Shown piece by piece: positions 45,489 to 56,459 of a stretch of 64,000 bases of DNA (position 1 is its first letter; each line of letters opens with the position of its first letter). The stretch lies in assembly GCA_949296075.1 (NCBI GenBank), contig CASFNG010000003.1:177419-241418 (forward strand), in the 5' to 3' direction. Under the pieces are notes generated by a model that saw nothing but the letters and a program-made list of their open reading frames with translations, searched no databases and had not been told where the DNA came from. The stretch comes from an uncultured Parabacteroides sp. GTDB lineage: Bacteria > Bacteroidota > Bacteroidia > Bacteroidales > Tannerellaceae. A program made the translations under genes and the position numbers.

Positions 45489-48188
45489 CTACAACTTGAA
45501 ACTACTGGATCTCACGTTCCATCCCTTTACGACGAATATAGGTTCAGCGGGCATATCTTCCATCGCGGTCTCGATGATGACCGTCTTGCTTTCGCCCGGC
45601 AAAAGGGAGAAAAAGTTATCCGTATAAAAACTCGGGCGCACAGGCTTCCGGTCCTGATCGAGTAATTGCAACTGGGTGAAAAAAGCGATTGTAGAAGAGG
45701 TATTCTTGATCTCAGCCTTCACGAAATGCCGGTTTTCTTCTTGATATACCTCATAGCGTGTCTTCAACCGCACCTGCCTCAATTTAGACAAATCCTCGAA
45801 ACCCGAGGCGGCAGGCCCCGTCAAGGTCGTGCGTCCTTCATACTTATCGTTAGAGCGCCAATAGAAAGTATTCGCAACCTCTTTCCCCTTCGTGTCCAAC
45901 AAACGCAACTTAATGAAATGAACTTGCGTTATATTCCTCGGGAAATCGATGACAAATACGTCATTCACGACTCCATCCTCCGGGATGTCGATCGACTGGC
46001 TTTTGCTCCATACCTTCTTACTGTCTATATCAAACACCTCGGCGATGACCTTGTAATCCTTGAATGCCTGGTAGTAATCGTTATAGACCGATACCGTATT
46101 TTTCAAATAGTCGAATTGCGCATGGAGCGGCTCCAAGGCATTCTGGGTATGGTACAAAGAGGCTGTCGGTTCCAACGAGTAGTCCCACATACGGGCGCAC
46201 ACCTGCCGGACCGGACAATTATGGTACCAAAACAAAAGTCCGGACGCATAGCGGTCTCCATAGCTAAACTTATTATAATTCCAGACTTCCCAAATGGATT
46301 TGGCGTTCATCGCCCCCACGGCCTGTCCCTTCATGGCAAATTCCTCTATGGAGGAAGAGGGGCCATAGTGGTCGGTCAGATCTGCGTACATGGTCGACAT
46401 CAGGTGGAACCCTCCCCCATCATGGTAATCCCAAACCTCCTTATTGATCGGCCAAAGGTCTTTCTCGTCCATCACTTCCCGAAGGGTCTCTACTGTCGGG
46501 ATGGTAGGCGAGCCATATTCCGGATTGAATCCATCTACACGGCTACCTCGTTCGGATGCCGTATTCTCATAATGTTGCATAGGATTCACCTGCTTGTAAG
46601 GGCTACCATCGTGTACCCCATCACATTCAGACTGCATTTGATACCCGCGCGTACCATCCAATCTCAAGATCAGTTCCTTGGCGCCGGGCATCTCCGTGCT
46701 CTCGTTTGAGGAGACATAATAAGCCAACGAAGGATGGTTGCGCAAACGTTTCACCACCGCTTCTACATTACTCAGGTATAGATCCTTATCATTGGGATGT
46801 TTCGTATCGCCGGTCATCCAGAATTCCTGCCAGACAAGGAGCCCCATCTCGTCGCAAAGCTGGAAGAAGTAATCCGATTCGGCGATACCCCCACCCCACA
46901 TACGGATTAAGTTGATGCCTGACTGCTTCGTATATCGCAATTCCGCGTAGGTACGTTTATCGGATGTACGTAGCATAGCCTCCGGGATCCAGTTCGTCCC
47001 CCGGATAAACAGCTTCTTTCCATTCACATAGAATTGCCGGGATTTATCAGGGGTATTTTGGTCGGAGGTGATTTCCCGGATACCGAAACGGGTCTTTACC
47101 TCATCAGACACCTCTCCATCCACGGTAACGGCGAGCTTGAGCTCGTACAATTCCGGTTTCCCCTTGAAAAGAGGCCACCACAGCCTTGGATGTTTGATGC
47201 TCAACTGGGGGAAGTCTTCCGGCGTGAAACAGACCTCACGGGTCTCACCCCTGAATAAATCGACCTCCTTGCTAAAGGAAATGCCCTCGCCGACGATCTC
47301 GCCTGTGATCGTGCATTTAACACCCCGCTGGGTCGGGTTTGTCACCTCCACGCTCACGGTTTCTTTCGCCAAGTCATAATTCGGTTTGGAAAGCTCCGAC
47401 CGGATAAACGGATGTCGAAGGACCGCATTGCCTGTCGCGTAAAGACTTATACTTTTCCAGATACCCGTATTCCGGTCGCGGATACCATCGTTGAACGTAA
47501 AATCCCAACCGACACTCATCAGCATGGTCGTATTCAGACCAATATTCCCATCGCCTCCATTGTGGAACTCGCCCGCGGCTCCCCATTGCTTCGGCTTGAT
47601 AGTTCCTGGCATATCCACGGGATACACCTTGATAGCCAAAGCATTCGACTGACCTATACGAGCGAAATCGGTCATATTGATATAACTCGGCTTAAACATT
47701 CCGGACATATTGCCCAGCAGATGTCCGTTTACCCAGATCTCCGCTCGATAATTGATACCATCCACTTGAAGCCAGACATTTTTATCCCGGAAGCTTTCGG
47801 GTACTTCAAACTCTGTCCGGAACCAATAGGTATAAAAGTCTCTCCCGACCTTGGCCAGATCCGGGATAATATTCCGGTCCAGTTTATTGTTCAAGCCATA
47901 ATAAGGCTCCGGATAGACCTGGTTATATACCAAAGAGTTCAACACCGTACCCGGAACGATTGCCGGCATCCATCCATCGGTCTCATAGCCGGGCAGGGAA
48001 ATCCTCTCGGCCGGATCCTGCGCATCAGCGGCTTTAAACATCTGCCAATCAGACGTTCCGTCATGAACCTCCCTTGAATCCAAATATACCTTATTCGGAT
48101 CCCGATAATAATTGGGAGTCTGAGCCACCGCCATAAGGCAAGTGGCAAAAAACAAACAGACTCCGATAAAAAATCTATTCATCGTCAT
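45489..48188 (-). CDS. glycoside hydrolase family 2, beta-mannosidase-like
   Basis: Exported 899-residue GH2 enzyme (alternative ATG 2 codons in, MNRFFIG). A signal peptide (FIGVCLFFATCLMAVAQ) is followed by the jelly-roll domain (VWLQVDGINYRAEIWVNGHL), immunoglobulin-like domains and the TIM barrel (RGTNWIPEAMLR; INLIRMWGGGIAESDYF; LLVWQEFWMTGD). The acid/base glutamate is in YVSSNESTE and the likely nucleophile is in NPEYGSP. These features fit the mannosylglycoprotein endo-beta-mannosidase/exo-glucosaminidase branch rather than beta-galactosidase. It is the last gene of the locus, 7 bp after the GH130 stop, and should act on beta-mannosidic links in the periplasm. Confidence 0.87.
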   Translation of the reverse strand: MTMNRFFIGVCLFFATCLMAVAQTPNYYRDPNKVYLDSREVHDGTSDWQMFKAADAQDPAERISLPGYETDGWMPAIVPGTVLNSLVYNQVYPEPYYGLNNKLDRNIIPDLAKVGRDFYTYWFRTEFEVPESFRDKNVWLQVDGINYRAEIWVNGHLLGNMSGMFKPSYINMTDFARIGQSNALAIKVYPVDMPGTIKPKQWGAAGEFHNGGDGNIGLNTTMLMSVGWDFTFNDGIRDRNTGIWKSISLYATGNAVLRHPFIRSELSKPNYDLAKETVSVEVTNPTQRGVKCTITGEIVGEGISFSKEVDLFRGETREVCFTPEDFPQLSIKHPRLWWPLFKGKPELYELKLAVTVDGEVSDEVKTRFGIREITSDQNTPDKSRQFYVNGKKLFIRGTNWIPEAMLRTSDKRTYAELRYTKQSGINLIRMWGGGIAESDYFFQLCDEMGLLVWQEFWMTGDTKHPNDKDLYLSNVEAVVKRLRNHPSLAYYVSSNESTEMPGAKELILRLDGTRGYQMQSECDGVHDGSPYKQVNPMQHYENTASERGSRVDGFNPEYGSPTIPTVETLREVMDEKDLWPINKEVWDYHDGGGFHLMSTMYADLTDHYGPSSSIEEFAMKGQAVGAMNAKSIWEVWNYNKFSYGDRYASGLLFWYHNCPVRQVCARMWDYSLEPTASLYHTQNALEPLHAQFDYLKNTVSVYNDYYQAFKDYKVIAEVFDIDSKKVWSKSQSIDIPEDGVVNDVFVIDFPRNITQVHFIKLRLLDTKGKEVANTFYWRSNDKYEGRTTLTGPAASGFEDLSKLRQVRLKTRYEVYQEENRHFVKAEIKNTSSTIAFFTQLQLLDQDRKPVRPSFYTDNFFSLLPGESKTVIIETAMEDMPAEPIFVVKGWNVRSSSFKL

Positions 48189-48195
48189 TCATTTT

Positions 48196-49341
48196 TTAGT
48201 TCGGGATTTGATCGCCCAAAGATTTCTTCTCTGGATCATAAATAGCCACGCTTACTTGAGAATCCGCGCATCCATAATAAAGGAACCATTTGCCCTTGAA
48301 GAATACCAAGCCCTCGATAAACACCGTACCATCCACGTATTGTCCGCTCTTTTCGAAAGAAGCCATCGGACGGAAGAACGGAACATCCAAACGACGCAGC
48401 ACTTTCATCGGATTTTCCGGGTCTGTCAGGATTTGTCCGGCACAATAGGCTCCCCCCGTGAAGCGTTTGTCCCGTTTGCTGTCATCGGTCTGGTTCTTCC
48501 CGTTATAAAGCAGGACTATCCCTTTATCAGTCAAGACAGCGGGAGGGCCGCATTCCGTCAAGGCACTGTCGAAGAAACCCGGACGGGGCTTGATAACGGT
48601 CGCTAATTCGCCCCGTTCATCCAATATCGGTGTCCAATTCGTCAGATCATCGGAAGTAGCCGCATAGACCGCGTGCTCCCCCCAATACATAAAATATTTC
48701 CCGTTTATCCGGGTCAAGACTAATTTTCCGTCCTTAACCGCCGTTACCATAGAGCCGGATTTACAGAACAGATCCTTAAAACGTCCATCATAAGCCTTGG
48801 CAAAGGCGGGGCCGTGCTTCTTCCAGTGGATCAGATCCCGCGAGGTCGCGATACACAAACGGGCCACTTTCCGGTTCCAAGCGGTATAGGCCATCACGTA
48901 CAATCCGTCCTCCGTCACGCTCACGCGGGGATCCTCGCACCCTCCGGGCCATTCATACTCCTTCATATTGTCCCGATCCGGATACATCACCGGCGTATCT
49001 CCGCGCTTCATGCGGATACCATCGGCCGATTCCGCGATCCCGATGCGGGAGGTGCGCTTCCCGATCCCGGTCGCCGAATTATCCTCCGCACGATAAAGGA
49101 CATAGATCTTGCCATCTTTTACGGTCGCTGCCGGATTAAACACGTCACTCTCCTCCCACTTGACCTTTGCGTCCCGCATAGGACAATCAAACTGGTTAGA
49201 TGGATCCGGCGTAATAATCGGGTTCGCTTTTTCCGGACGGGCAAATCCACCTAAGGCCCAGTCCGGCAACACATTTTGTCGCTGGCCATACCCTACAAAG
49301 GGCAACATGGCCAAACCAATCAATAAAACTTGTTTTTTCAT
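48196..49341 (-). CDS. exported GH130-family beta-mannoside hydrolase/phosphorylase
   Basis: A 381-residue five-bladed propeller of GH130. The signal peptide (LLIGLAMLPFVGYG) marks it as exported, unlike the cytoplasmic phosphorylases, so a hydrolytic beta-mannosidase is likely (in Bacteroides an exported GH130 hydrolyses beta-1,2-mannosides). Visible elements: DVFNPAATVKDGKIYVLYR with the catalytic Asp region, YEWPGGCEDPRVSVTEDGLY, and LLYNGKNQ followed by YYGCADSQVSVAIY near the end. Together with the GH2 enzyme it points to a beta-mannoside-containing target glycan. Whether phosphate-binding residues are present needs alignment. Confidence 0.85.
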   Translation of the reverse strand: MKKQVLLIGLAMLPFVGYGQRQNVLPDWALGGFARPEKANPIITPDPSNQFDCPMRDAKVKWEESDVFNPAATVKDGKIYVLYRAEDNSATGIGKRTSRIGIAESADGIRMKRGDTPVMYPDRDNMKEYEWPGGCEDPRVSVTEDGLYVMAYTAWNRKVARLCIATSRDLIHWKKHGPAFAKAYDGRFKDLFCKSGSMVTAVKDGKLVLTRINGKYFMYWGEHAVYAATSDDLTNWTPILDERGELATVIKPRPGFFDSALTECGPPAVLTDKGIVLLYNGKNQTDDSKRDKRFTGGAYCAGQILTDPENPMKVLRRLDVPFFRPMASFEKSGQYVDGTVFIEGLVFFKGKWFLYYGCADSQVSVAIYDPEKKSLGDQIPN

Positions 49342-49399
49342 ATTAATAATATAAAGATCACAACCATCCGCTTACGACAGATAATCGTGTCAAGGTTAT

Positions 49400-50104
49400 T
49401 TATTTCATGGTCACCTCCATAATAGGGCTATAATTTATTACCCCTTCTGTCTTAGCCCCGACGCGAAGATATATTTTATTTCCATTTCCTCGAATCTTGC
49501 GCGAATTATCCTGATAAGCCTTGGCGTTTTCTAAGTCAAAGACAATCGTGCCTGCGGACTCTTTCACGGTCAGTTTTCCCGCCTGATTCGCGTTTCCGTT
49601 ATCTACACCCGGAGCGAAATTCCAATATCCATAGACTTCGGAAACCTTAAAACTTGGATCCGTCGGCATTACTTCATAAGCTATCGTGATTCTCTTACCG
49701 ACCACATTAGCTGACGCATTTATTCGAGCATATGGAATAGCTTTCATATTCAAGACCGTCTGACCTTTAACGGTCACGAACTCTTTACAAGGAGATACAA
49801 AAGGCCCATTTACCACAATCATATAATCACTGTTAAACAATTTGGTATTCTCGTAAGAGCCATCCATCTTCGCATAAAAATCGACAGACTGGGTAGCATT
49901 CGTATTCTGTTCAAACATATTAATAATAACGCCAGTCGAGCCTTGAACTGGCAACGGGACCGGCTCATTTGTTTCCGCATCCAAGATTTGTCCCTTGATG
50001 CCCCCATTGGGAGCATCGTAATTATCTAAATCGCTCAAACAACTTGTAAACAAGAAAGAGCAAATTGCCATCATTATTATAAAACCTATCTTTTTCATAT
50101 CCAA
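49400..50104 (-). CDS. DUF3823-type lipoprotein in SusE position
   Basis: Surface lipoprotein of 234 residues (second ATG MKKIGF two codons in). The signal ends in LFTSC and is followed by LSDLDNYD. The sequence has an N-terminal carboxypeptidase-regulatory-like strand set (GGIKGQILDAETNEPVPLP) and then AKMDGSYENTKLFNSDYMIV, as in DUF3823 lipoproteins that accompany SusD. A second Ig-like half follows (ANVVGKRITIAYEVMPTDPS). Probably helps capture the glycan at the cell surface. It follows susD by 17 bp. Confidence 0.82.
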   Translation of the reverse strand: MDMKKIGFIIMMAICSFLFTSCLSDLDNYDAPNGGIKGQILDAETNEPVPLPVQGSTGVIINMFEQNTNATQSVDFYAKMDGSYENTKLFNSDYMIVVNGPFVSPCKEFVTVKGQTVLNMKAIPYARINASANVVGKRITIAYEVMPTDPSFKVSEVYGYWNFAPGVDNGNANQAGKLTVKESAGTIVFDLENAKAYQDNSRKIRGNGNKIYLRVGAKTEGVINYSPIMEVTMK

Positions 50105-50121
50105 AATTTCATATTTACTAA

Positions 50122-51972
50122 TTAATTGGTATAGCCTGGGTTCTGCACGAGATTAGGGTTCGACTTCATGTCATCCTGGTTAATTTTCGTATAATAGTTC
50201 TTTTCCAAGAAAATACGTAACTGCTTAGGCGATTTGCTTCCCCTTTCCAACACATATTTACCATCCCGAATATCAAACCAAGGATACAACGCAGTTCCTC
50301 TAAATCCATTTAATCCCCCTTGAGCGACATCGAGATGAGCAATTCGCCAACGCTTCATGTCCCAAAAACGATGCCCCTCAAAAGCTAATTCCACCCTACG
50401 CTCGTGACGGATCTTTTCCATATCGATACTTGACAACAAAGCGATTCCCGCACGCTCACGAATCTTGTTAACAGCAGTCAACGCCTCAGCAGCCTTATTC
50501 AACTCCATAGCAGCTTCAGCTAAATTTAAATAAATCTCTCCCAAGCGAAAAACGGGCCACGAGGTTTCCGACTTATTCATATTCATATCGGTCAATGTCT
50601 CATCAAAAAATTTCTTCTGGTAAAATCCAGTCTTAGAGGCATCCCCGGCGTCAGCACCTCCATCTTTACCGGTTGTGCTATACGTTACGCCTTGGATTTC
50701 TACCGTATTACCACCATCAGGCTGGCTTGTCGCTTGATATCTTTCGGTATCTGAGACAATGATACCTCGCTTCCATTCCACTTTAGATCCTTGGCAAGGA
50801 GATCCTGGTAAATAGATCGAAGCGAAAAGGCGTGGATCCTTATTAGCAAAGACCTCATAAGGATCATCGAAACGTAACTGATTCCCATTCTCATCTTCTA
50901 ACCTCAATGTACCTTCTGAACCATCTACATATTCATAGGCCTCTACCAGTTCTAAGGTGGGAGCGATACCACATCCCCAACCTCCTCCACGATAGGAGAA
51001 CGGGGCATTACGTTTGTCCCAGCTATGAGCTTTACCTCCAGCAACACTATATCTCTTCTGGAAAATGTATTCACCGTTGTCACCATTCCCCTTCAAGAAC
51101 ATATCACAGAAGTTTTGAGCCTTATTATCCGGTTTTTTATTGTATAACGCATATTTCCCTGAATGAATAATAGCTTCTGAGGCTTCGTACGAAAGTTGGA
51201 AATAACGATCCGCCTCAGATGCAGGAATACCCACCAATCCCTCTTGCTGTACTTTACCATAACGAGCGATAGCTCCGGCATAAAGAGCAGCACGGGAACA
51301 AAGAGACAAAGCCACATATTTATTGGCCCGATATTTCCCATCCGCATTCCTGGACTCCGGAAGATCCTGCGCCGCAGCCTGACATTCCGAAACAATAAAA
51401 TCATACACCGCTTTCTCCGTATCACGAGGGACCATCAAGTCATCCAAATGATCAGGATCATAAACCTGTGATCTATCAATGATGGGAACTCCGCCATATC
51501 TCTTCACCAACGTAAAATAATGCATGGCACGCAAGAAACGAGTTTCTGCTAACAACTCTCGTTTTTCTTTATCAGATAAAGCGGTAGCCGTCTCCAACTG
51601 CATGATAAAATCATTGCAATTACGGATATATTTATAAATATCAGAAAATTTCTGTTCAAATAGCGCATCTTCATAAGTATATGTCGCATTCGCATTATCA
51701 AAGAGAGGATCTTTCTGGAATGATCCTTGCGCCTCATCCGACATCGACGAAGGATTCTGAAGGCGCCAAGCATCACGATACCAATAATCAAAATCTTCCA
51801 TCTGCACATAGTAGTACATCCCGACCAAAACCGCATCAATCAATTTAGCGTCTTTCCACACTTTCTCGGGAGTGATTATATCGAAAGATTCTTTTTCAAG
51901 ATAATCGGAACAAGCAGTCACGCCCAATAATAATAAACCACATCCGATTTTGTTTAGAATAGTCATATTCAT
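50122..51972 (-). CDS. SusD/RagB family outer membrane lipoprotein
   Basis: Glycan-binding lid of a SusC/SusD transporter, 616 residues. The lipobox is LLGVTAC, followed by SDYLEKES. The SusD N-terminal TPR region (TPEKVWKDAKLIDAVLVGMY; RNCNDFIMQLE; FLRAMHYFTLVKRYGGVPII) and the C-terminal domain (YLNLAEAAMELNKAAEALTA; HERRVELAFEGHRFWDMKRW) are intact. It starts 18 bp after the susC stop, so the pair is co-transcribed. Confidence 0.95.
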   Translation of the reverse strand: MNMTILNKIGCGLLLLGVTACSDYLEKESFDIITPEKVWKDAKLIDAVLVGMYYYVQMEDFDYWYRDAWRLQNPSSMSDEAQGSFQKDPLFDNANATYTYEDALFEQKFSDIYKYIRNCNDFIMQLETATALSDKEKRELLAETRFLRAMHYFTLVKRYGGVPIIDRSQVYDPDHLDDLMVPRDTEKAVYDFIVSECQAAAQDLPESRNADGKYRANKYVALSLCSRAALYAGAIARYGKVQQEGLVGIPASEADRYFQLSYEASEAIIHSGKYALYNKKPDNKAQNFCDMFLKGNGDNGEYIFQKRYSVAGGKAHSWDKRNAPFSYRGGGWGCGIAPTLELVEAYEYVDGSEGTLRLEDENGNQLRFDDPYEVFANKDPRLFASIYLPGSPCQGSKVEWKRGIIVSDTERYQATSQPDGGNTVEIQGVTYSTTGKDGGADAGDASKTGFYQKKFFDETLTDMNMNKSETSWPVFRLGEIYLNLAEAAMELNKAAEALTAVNKIRERAGIALLSSIDMEKIRHERRVELAFEGHRFWDMKRWRIAHLDVAQGGLNGFRGTALYPWFDIRDGKYVLERGSKSPKQLRIFLEKNYYTKINQDDMKSNPNLVQNPGYTN

Positions 51973-51990
51973 CGTCGTTCATTTTTAGTT

Positions 51991-54900
51991 TTAGAATGTT
52001 AGATTAACTCCGAAATTAAATGTTTTCATTTGCGGATAATAGCGGAAGGCGTTATTGTTATTTTCCGGATCCAGATATTTCATGATGCCATCCCTGCTGG
52101 TGAAAGTCAATACATTGAAAGCATTCACATACACTCTCAGATTTTCTATCCCTGCTCTTTGCAGCCAAGATTTAGGGAAGGAGTAACCCAACTCAACTGT
52201 TTTCAAACGTACATAATTGGATTTCTTCCTTGTCCAAGTACTATTCACCGTATTTCCGGAGTAGCCTGTCGGACGAAGAGCCGGCATATATCCGGGAATC
52301 CATTCGCTATTCGGGTCCGAAGGATCCTCGCGATGCCAGCGATCCAACCATATCGTACAGCCGTTTCCTATCCCTTGCTGGATAAAAGGAGCCATAAAGT
52401 CGCCTGTCATAAATAGTTCGTGCCCAGCCGCTCCCTGGAAAAACAAAGTCAAATCAAAGCCTTTGTATTCTCCCGAAAGATTCAAACCATAATACATTCG
52501 AGGGGTACTTCCATGTCCTATAGGTTGTTGATCTTTAGAATCAATGATGCCATCTTGATTGAGATCCTGATACTTCAAATCTCCAGGTAACAATGATTTA
52601 TTTCCATTTCCATCTTGAATTGGGGAATTAAGGATCTCTTCATAATCTCGGAACTGCCCGAGGCAAATATATCCCCACTGGATATCTTTATACCGATCGT
52701 TTGTGTTATTTCTCCAATCATCATATAGATTAGCAGAAGCCGCACGCTCAACATGACGGTTATAGCTACGAGTAGTAGAGAAGTTTGCCTTTACGTCGTA
52801 TGTGAAATCGCCAACTTTCTTATGGTGTCCCAACACAATCTCGAAACCTTGTGTCTTATCAGAATTTATATTCTCTTGCGGTAACGACTGACCGAATGTC
52901 GTAGGAAGTGTCAAGACACGAGTAGCCAATAAACCATCCCGCTTACGAATAAAATAATCAAACTCCCCAGAGATTAAGCCAGACAGGATAGATGTCTCGA
53001 AACCGACATTTACGGTAGTCGATTCATACCAAGTCAAATTGGCATTAGGCATTCCTTTATCGATAGCGCCATTCGACACACCCCCCCGATCCCAAGATAT
53101 AGTTTTTGGAAGGATAAGTATAACCTGTCAGATATTGATAGGCCTCAAAGTCACCTTCATCGCCAACTTTTCCGTATGAACCTCTCATCTTTAAATTATC
53201 GATCATGGGGAGAGCCTCTTTAAAGAAATCTTCTTCCGAAATTCTCCATCCTAACGAGAAAGCCGGGAAAAAGCCCCAACGCCTATCCGGCGCAAATTTA
53301 TAAGAGCCATCATAACGGAAACTGAATTCTGTCAAATATCTATTATCATACGCATAATTAAAACGCCCGACTAAACCGGAATGCGCGGCAACCCTTGCCG
53401 TACCATCATTGTTAAGATTAGTCTTGTCCCCAGCTGAGATTTGGTCAATGGCACCAATCGTAAATTGGCGATAAGCTTGTACCCAATCCGTCCGATCATT
53501 GTAGAACTCCCACAATACCAAAGCACCCAAGTCATGTTTTCCAAATGTGTTTTTATAATTCAAGGATACCTGACCATTTGGTTTGAAATAATTATCGGAT
53601 TGCGTCGTCAATTCAGAGATCGCATGGCTACCTGATTTCTTATAAACATCATTAACGGGATCATAAGTGTATTCATAATATTCCTTATACCACTTACGGC
53701 TATATTTATTATTATAATCGTAAGACAACAGAGCCTTCGCCGATAGCCCTTTTAACCACGGAATTTCCCAATTCAACGTAACAGAGCCGTTAAATTCACG
53801 CCGGTCTCTCCTATCATAGCCCACATTATCTATATCAGATAAATGAACCGGATTCCCTTTATCACCCGGATTAGACCAATACTCCGGATTATCATTGGCA
53901 TAAATGGGAAATACAGGCTTGGCCATCTGAATACTGCGGCTCAACGGGTCTGCCTCATAAGGCTTCATCCGAGTATCTAAACGTCCACTCAATTGTAAGT
54001 CTACCCTAAATCCTTTCACGATCTCAGCGCTGATATTAGAGCGAACGTTATATTTTTTATAATTGAAGGCCCCCGACTTATAAATACCTTCTTGATCCAT
54101 AAAGCCGAGAGAAAAATAGTACTTCACCTTTTCTGCGCCTCCCGATACACTCAGGTTGTGATACGTGGCTGGAGCAGTTTTCCGGATCACCTCCTTATAC
54201 CAATCGGTCGTCCCTATGCCCTGTTTAAAACGTTCCAGATCTTCCGCGGAATAAGGAGCCGCCACACCGATATTTTGTTGAGCCTCATTATATAGCATCG
54301 CATACTCATAGCCATTAAAAAACTCCGGATATCGTGTTATGTTCTGGATTCCTACATATCCATTATAACTGATCTTTGGCTTTCCTATCTCTCCTTTTTT
54401 GGTAGTGACCAAGATAACGCCATTAGCCCCTTTGAAACCATAAACAGCAGCGGAAGCATCTTTCAGGACACTGATCGACTCAATATCATTCGCGTCAATT
54501 TGCTTAAAATCACGTTCCACGCCATCCACTATAACCAACGCATCACCAAAGCCTCGGATATCGATGCTTGCGTCATCGTCACCCGGAGCGCCACTTCGCT
54601 GTACAGCGCGTAATCCCGGAAGTTTACCAGCCAGAGCATTACTTACGCTCGGGGTCTTTACGGTCGCTATATCTTTCGATTGGAGGGAAGCCACAGAGCC
54701 TGTCACCGAGGCCCTTTTTTGGACACCATAACCAACTACAACAACTTCATCCAGCGCTTGTGAGTCTTCGACCAATTTTACCTGAAACGTACTTTTACCG
54801 TTCACATGTACCTCTTGATCTTTATAACCTATATAAGAAATGAGCAATATGGCGTTCGACTTCACTTCCAGCGAAAATTTTCCATCTATATCGGTAATCG

Positions 54901-55339
54901 TCCCATGAGTCGTCCCCTTTTCCAGTACGTTCGCGCCAATCACGGGATCACCCGACTGATCAATGACCATACCACTTACGATTTTTATTTGTTCTCGCTC
55001 TAAGACTTCTCCGGAAGCCGACAGTACCACATATGAACCTTCCACCTTATAGGAGACTTCATCCCCGAACAAATCATATATGACTTCAGGCAAAGTGGAA
55101 TCCTTCACTTTTACGGAGACCTTATGACTGACATTAACGTCCTTGCCATAGATAAACAGTAGATTCGTCTGACGTTCTATTTCATCCAAAATCTTCTCGC
55201 ACCTCACGTCGCTTTTGTCTAAGGTTATTCTCACATTTTGGAAATTAACGATCTCCGCACGAGTGTATGTCACACACGACACGAATAGCAAAGACGCTAA
55301 TTTCAATATACGAGAAACCCGCAATTGTTTTTTTCTCAT
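51991..55339 (-). pseudogene. SusC/RagA TonB-dependent transporter split by a +1 frameshift in a G7 tract
   Basis: Outer membrane glycan importer. The first frame (55339-53057) holds an N-terminal signal, an STN secretin/TonB domain typical of ECF-regulated SusC (LDEIERQTNLLFIYGKDV), the carboxypeptidase-like domain (VSGMVIDQSGDPVIGANVLE), the TonB box/plug (LDEVVVVGYGVQKR) and part of the barrel. It ends after 760 residues just past YILGSGG. The barrel continues without loss in the next frame (VSNGAIDKGMPNANLTWYES) to 51991. The switch lies at seven Gs (53081-53087); with six, a 1115-residue SusC would result, ending in FNFGVNLTF. This may be true inactivation, phase variation, or a sequencing error. 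Confidence 0.9.
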
Positions 55340-55401
55340 ACAATATCGATTTATATAAATTAGGTATTAGATATTTTGTCAGTTAACCATTCCTTTTTAG
55401 A

Positions 55402-56337
55402 CTATTGGATAATGATTTCTCCTTCCTTTTCCTCAAAAGAGAAATGTGCGTCTGATTGTAAAGCGTTCAATACTTCCTCAATTGTATCGGATGTCCTGAA
55501 CTTTCCACTATATACATAATTATCCAACCTCGTGTTTCGAACGATAATCCTCACGCCATAATTTCTCTCTAATTTTCTCATCAGGCGTTTAAAGTCTATT
55601 TCTTTAAAGTCAATTATCCCAGATCTCCAATCCTTGAACTCGAAATCCTTCTCACATGGACGCAGGGATAAACGTCCGTTCTCAAAATGGACGATTTGGT
55701 TAGGGATCATACTTATTGGTTTCTCCAACAAGGAAGTATCATTCACCTCTATACGTCCTTTCAATAAAGTCGTGGAGAATGTCTCATCATCATAGGCGTC
55801 TACATTAAAAACCGTGCCTAATACTTTTATCTTACATTTTCCCGCTGAAACGACAAATTTATTCCTGTCATCCCGGGCTTCACTTACATCAAAAAAAGCC
55901 TCTCCTTTCAGTTTTACATTGCGCTCTCCGTTTCCAAAAGAGGTCGGGTAAGTCAGCTTAGACAAAGAATTTAACCAAATAACGGTTCCATCAGACAATG
56001 ACACTTGAGCTCTCTGACCGGCAGGTACAGAGATCGTATTATAAGACACGGCAGAGGTTCCCTCCTTTTGTATAAGAGGTATGAGATAAAAGCATAAACA
56101 GACCGTGGCGACAACGGATGAGAGCATCGACACCCAAAATACCCGTCTGCTAATGGTCGGTAGCATTTGGAATGCCATCCTATTCCGTGAACGTAATGAC
56201 ACGCTATCATAAATCTTACGCTCAGAAAAAAACTTACGTTTGTTTATATCAGAGGAATCAACCCACTCCCGTATTTCAGATATTTCCTCATCGGAAGCGT
56301 TCCCCGAAAACATTTTATATAACAATTCTCGTCTCAT
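55402..56337 (-). CDS. FecR-family anti-sigma factor
   Basis: Inner-membrane signal transducer of 311 residues between the SusC STN domain and the ECF sigma factor. The N-terminal ~70 residues are the cytoplasmic sigma-binding part (SGNASDEEISEIREWVDSSD). A transmembrane helix follows (VFWVSMLSSVVATVCLCFYL), then the FecR domain (VPAGQRAQVSLSDGTVIWLN; KLKGEAFFDVSE) and the C-terminal DUF4974 domain (IDFKEIDFKRLMRKLERNYG). Gene order sigma-FecR-SusC matches trans-envelope regulation of this locus. Confidence 0.93.
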   Translation of the reverse strand: MRRELLYKMFSGNASDEEISEIREWVDSSDINKRKFFSERKIYDSVSLRSRNRMAFQMLPTISRRVFWVSMLSSVVATVCLCFYLIPLIQKEGTSAVSYNTISVPAGQRAQVSLSDGTVIWLNSLSKLTYPTSFGNGERNVKLKGEAFFDVSEARDDRNKFVVSAGKCKIKVLGTVFNVDAYDDETFSTTLLKGRIEVNDTSLLEKPISMIPNQIVHFENGRLSLRPCEKDFEFKDWRSGIIDFKEIDFKRLMRKLERNYGVRIIVRNTRLDNYVYSGKFRTSDTIEEVLNALQSDAHFSFEEKEGEIIIQ

Positions 56338-56459
56338 ATTCTCCTTCTTACATACATAAAGGCGAATATCCGAGGAAATACCCTAACCCAAGATTCATTT
56401 TTTGCATATCTAATGCGAGATATGCCCCCACAAATACCTATCAAGCAGACATTCAAGAA

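Noticed and set aside
45666-46709. 347-codon frame opposite the GH2 gene, and similar ones at 41031-41957 and 47412-48077
   Set aside because: Antisense shadows with Arg/His/Ile-rich composition and no signal, domain or promoter.
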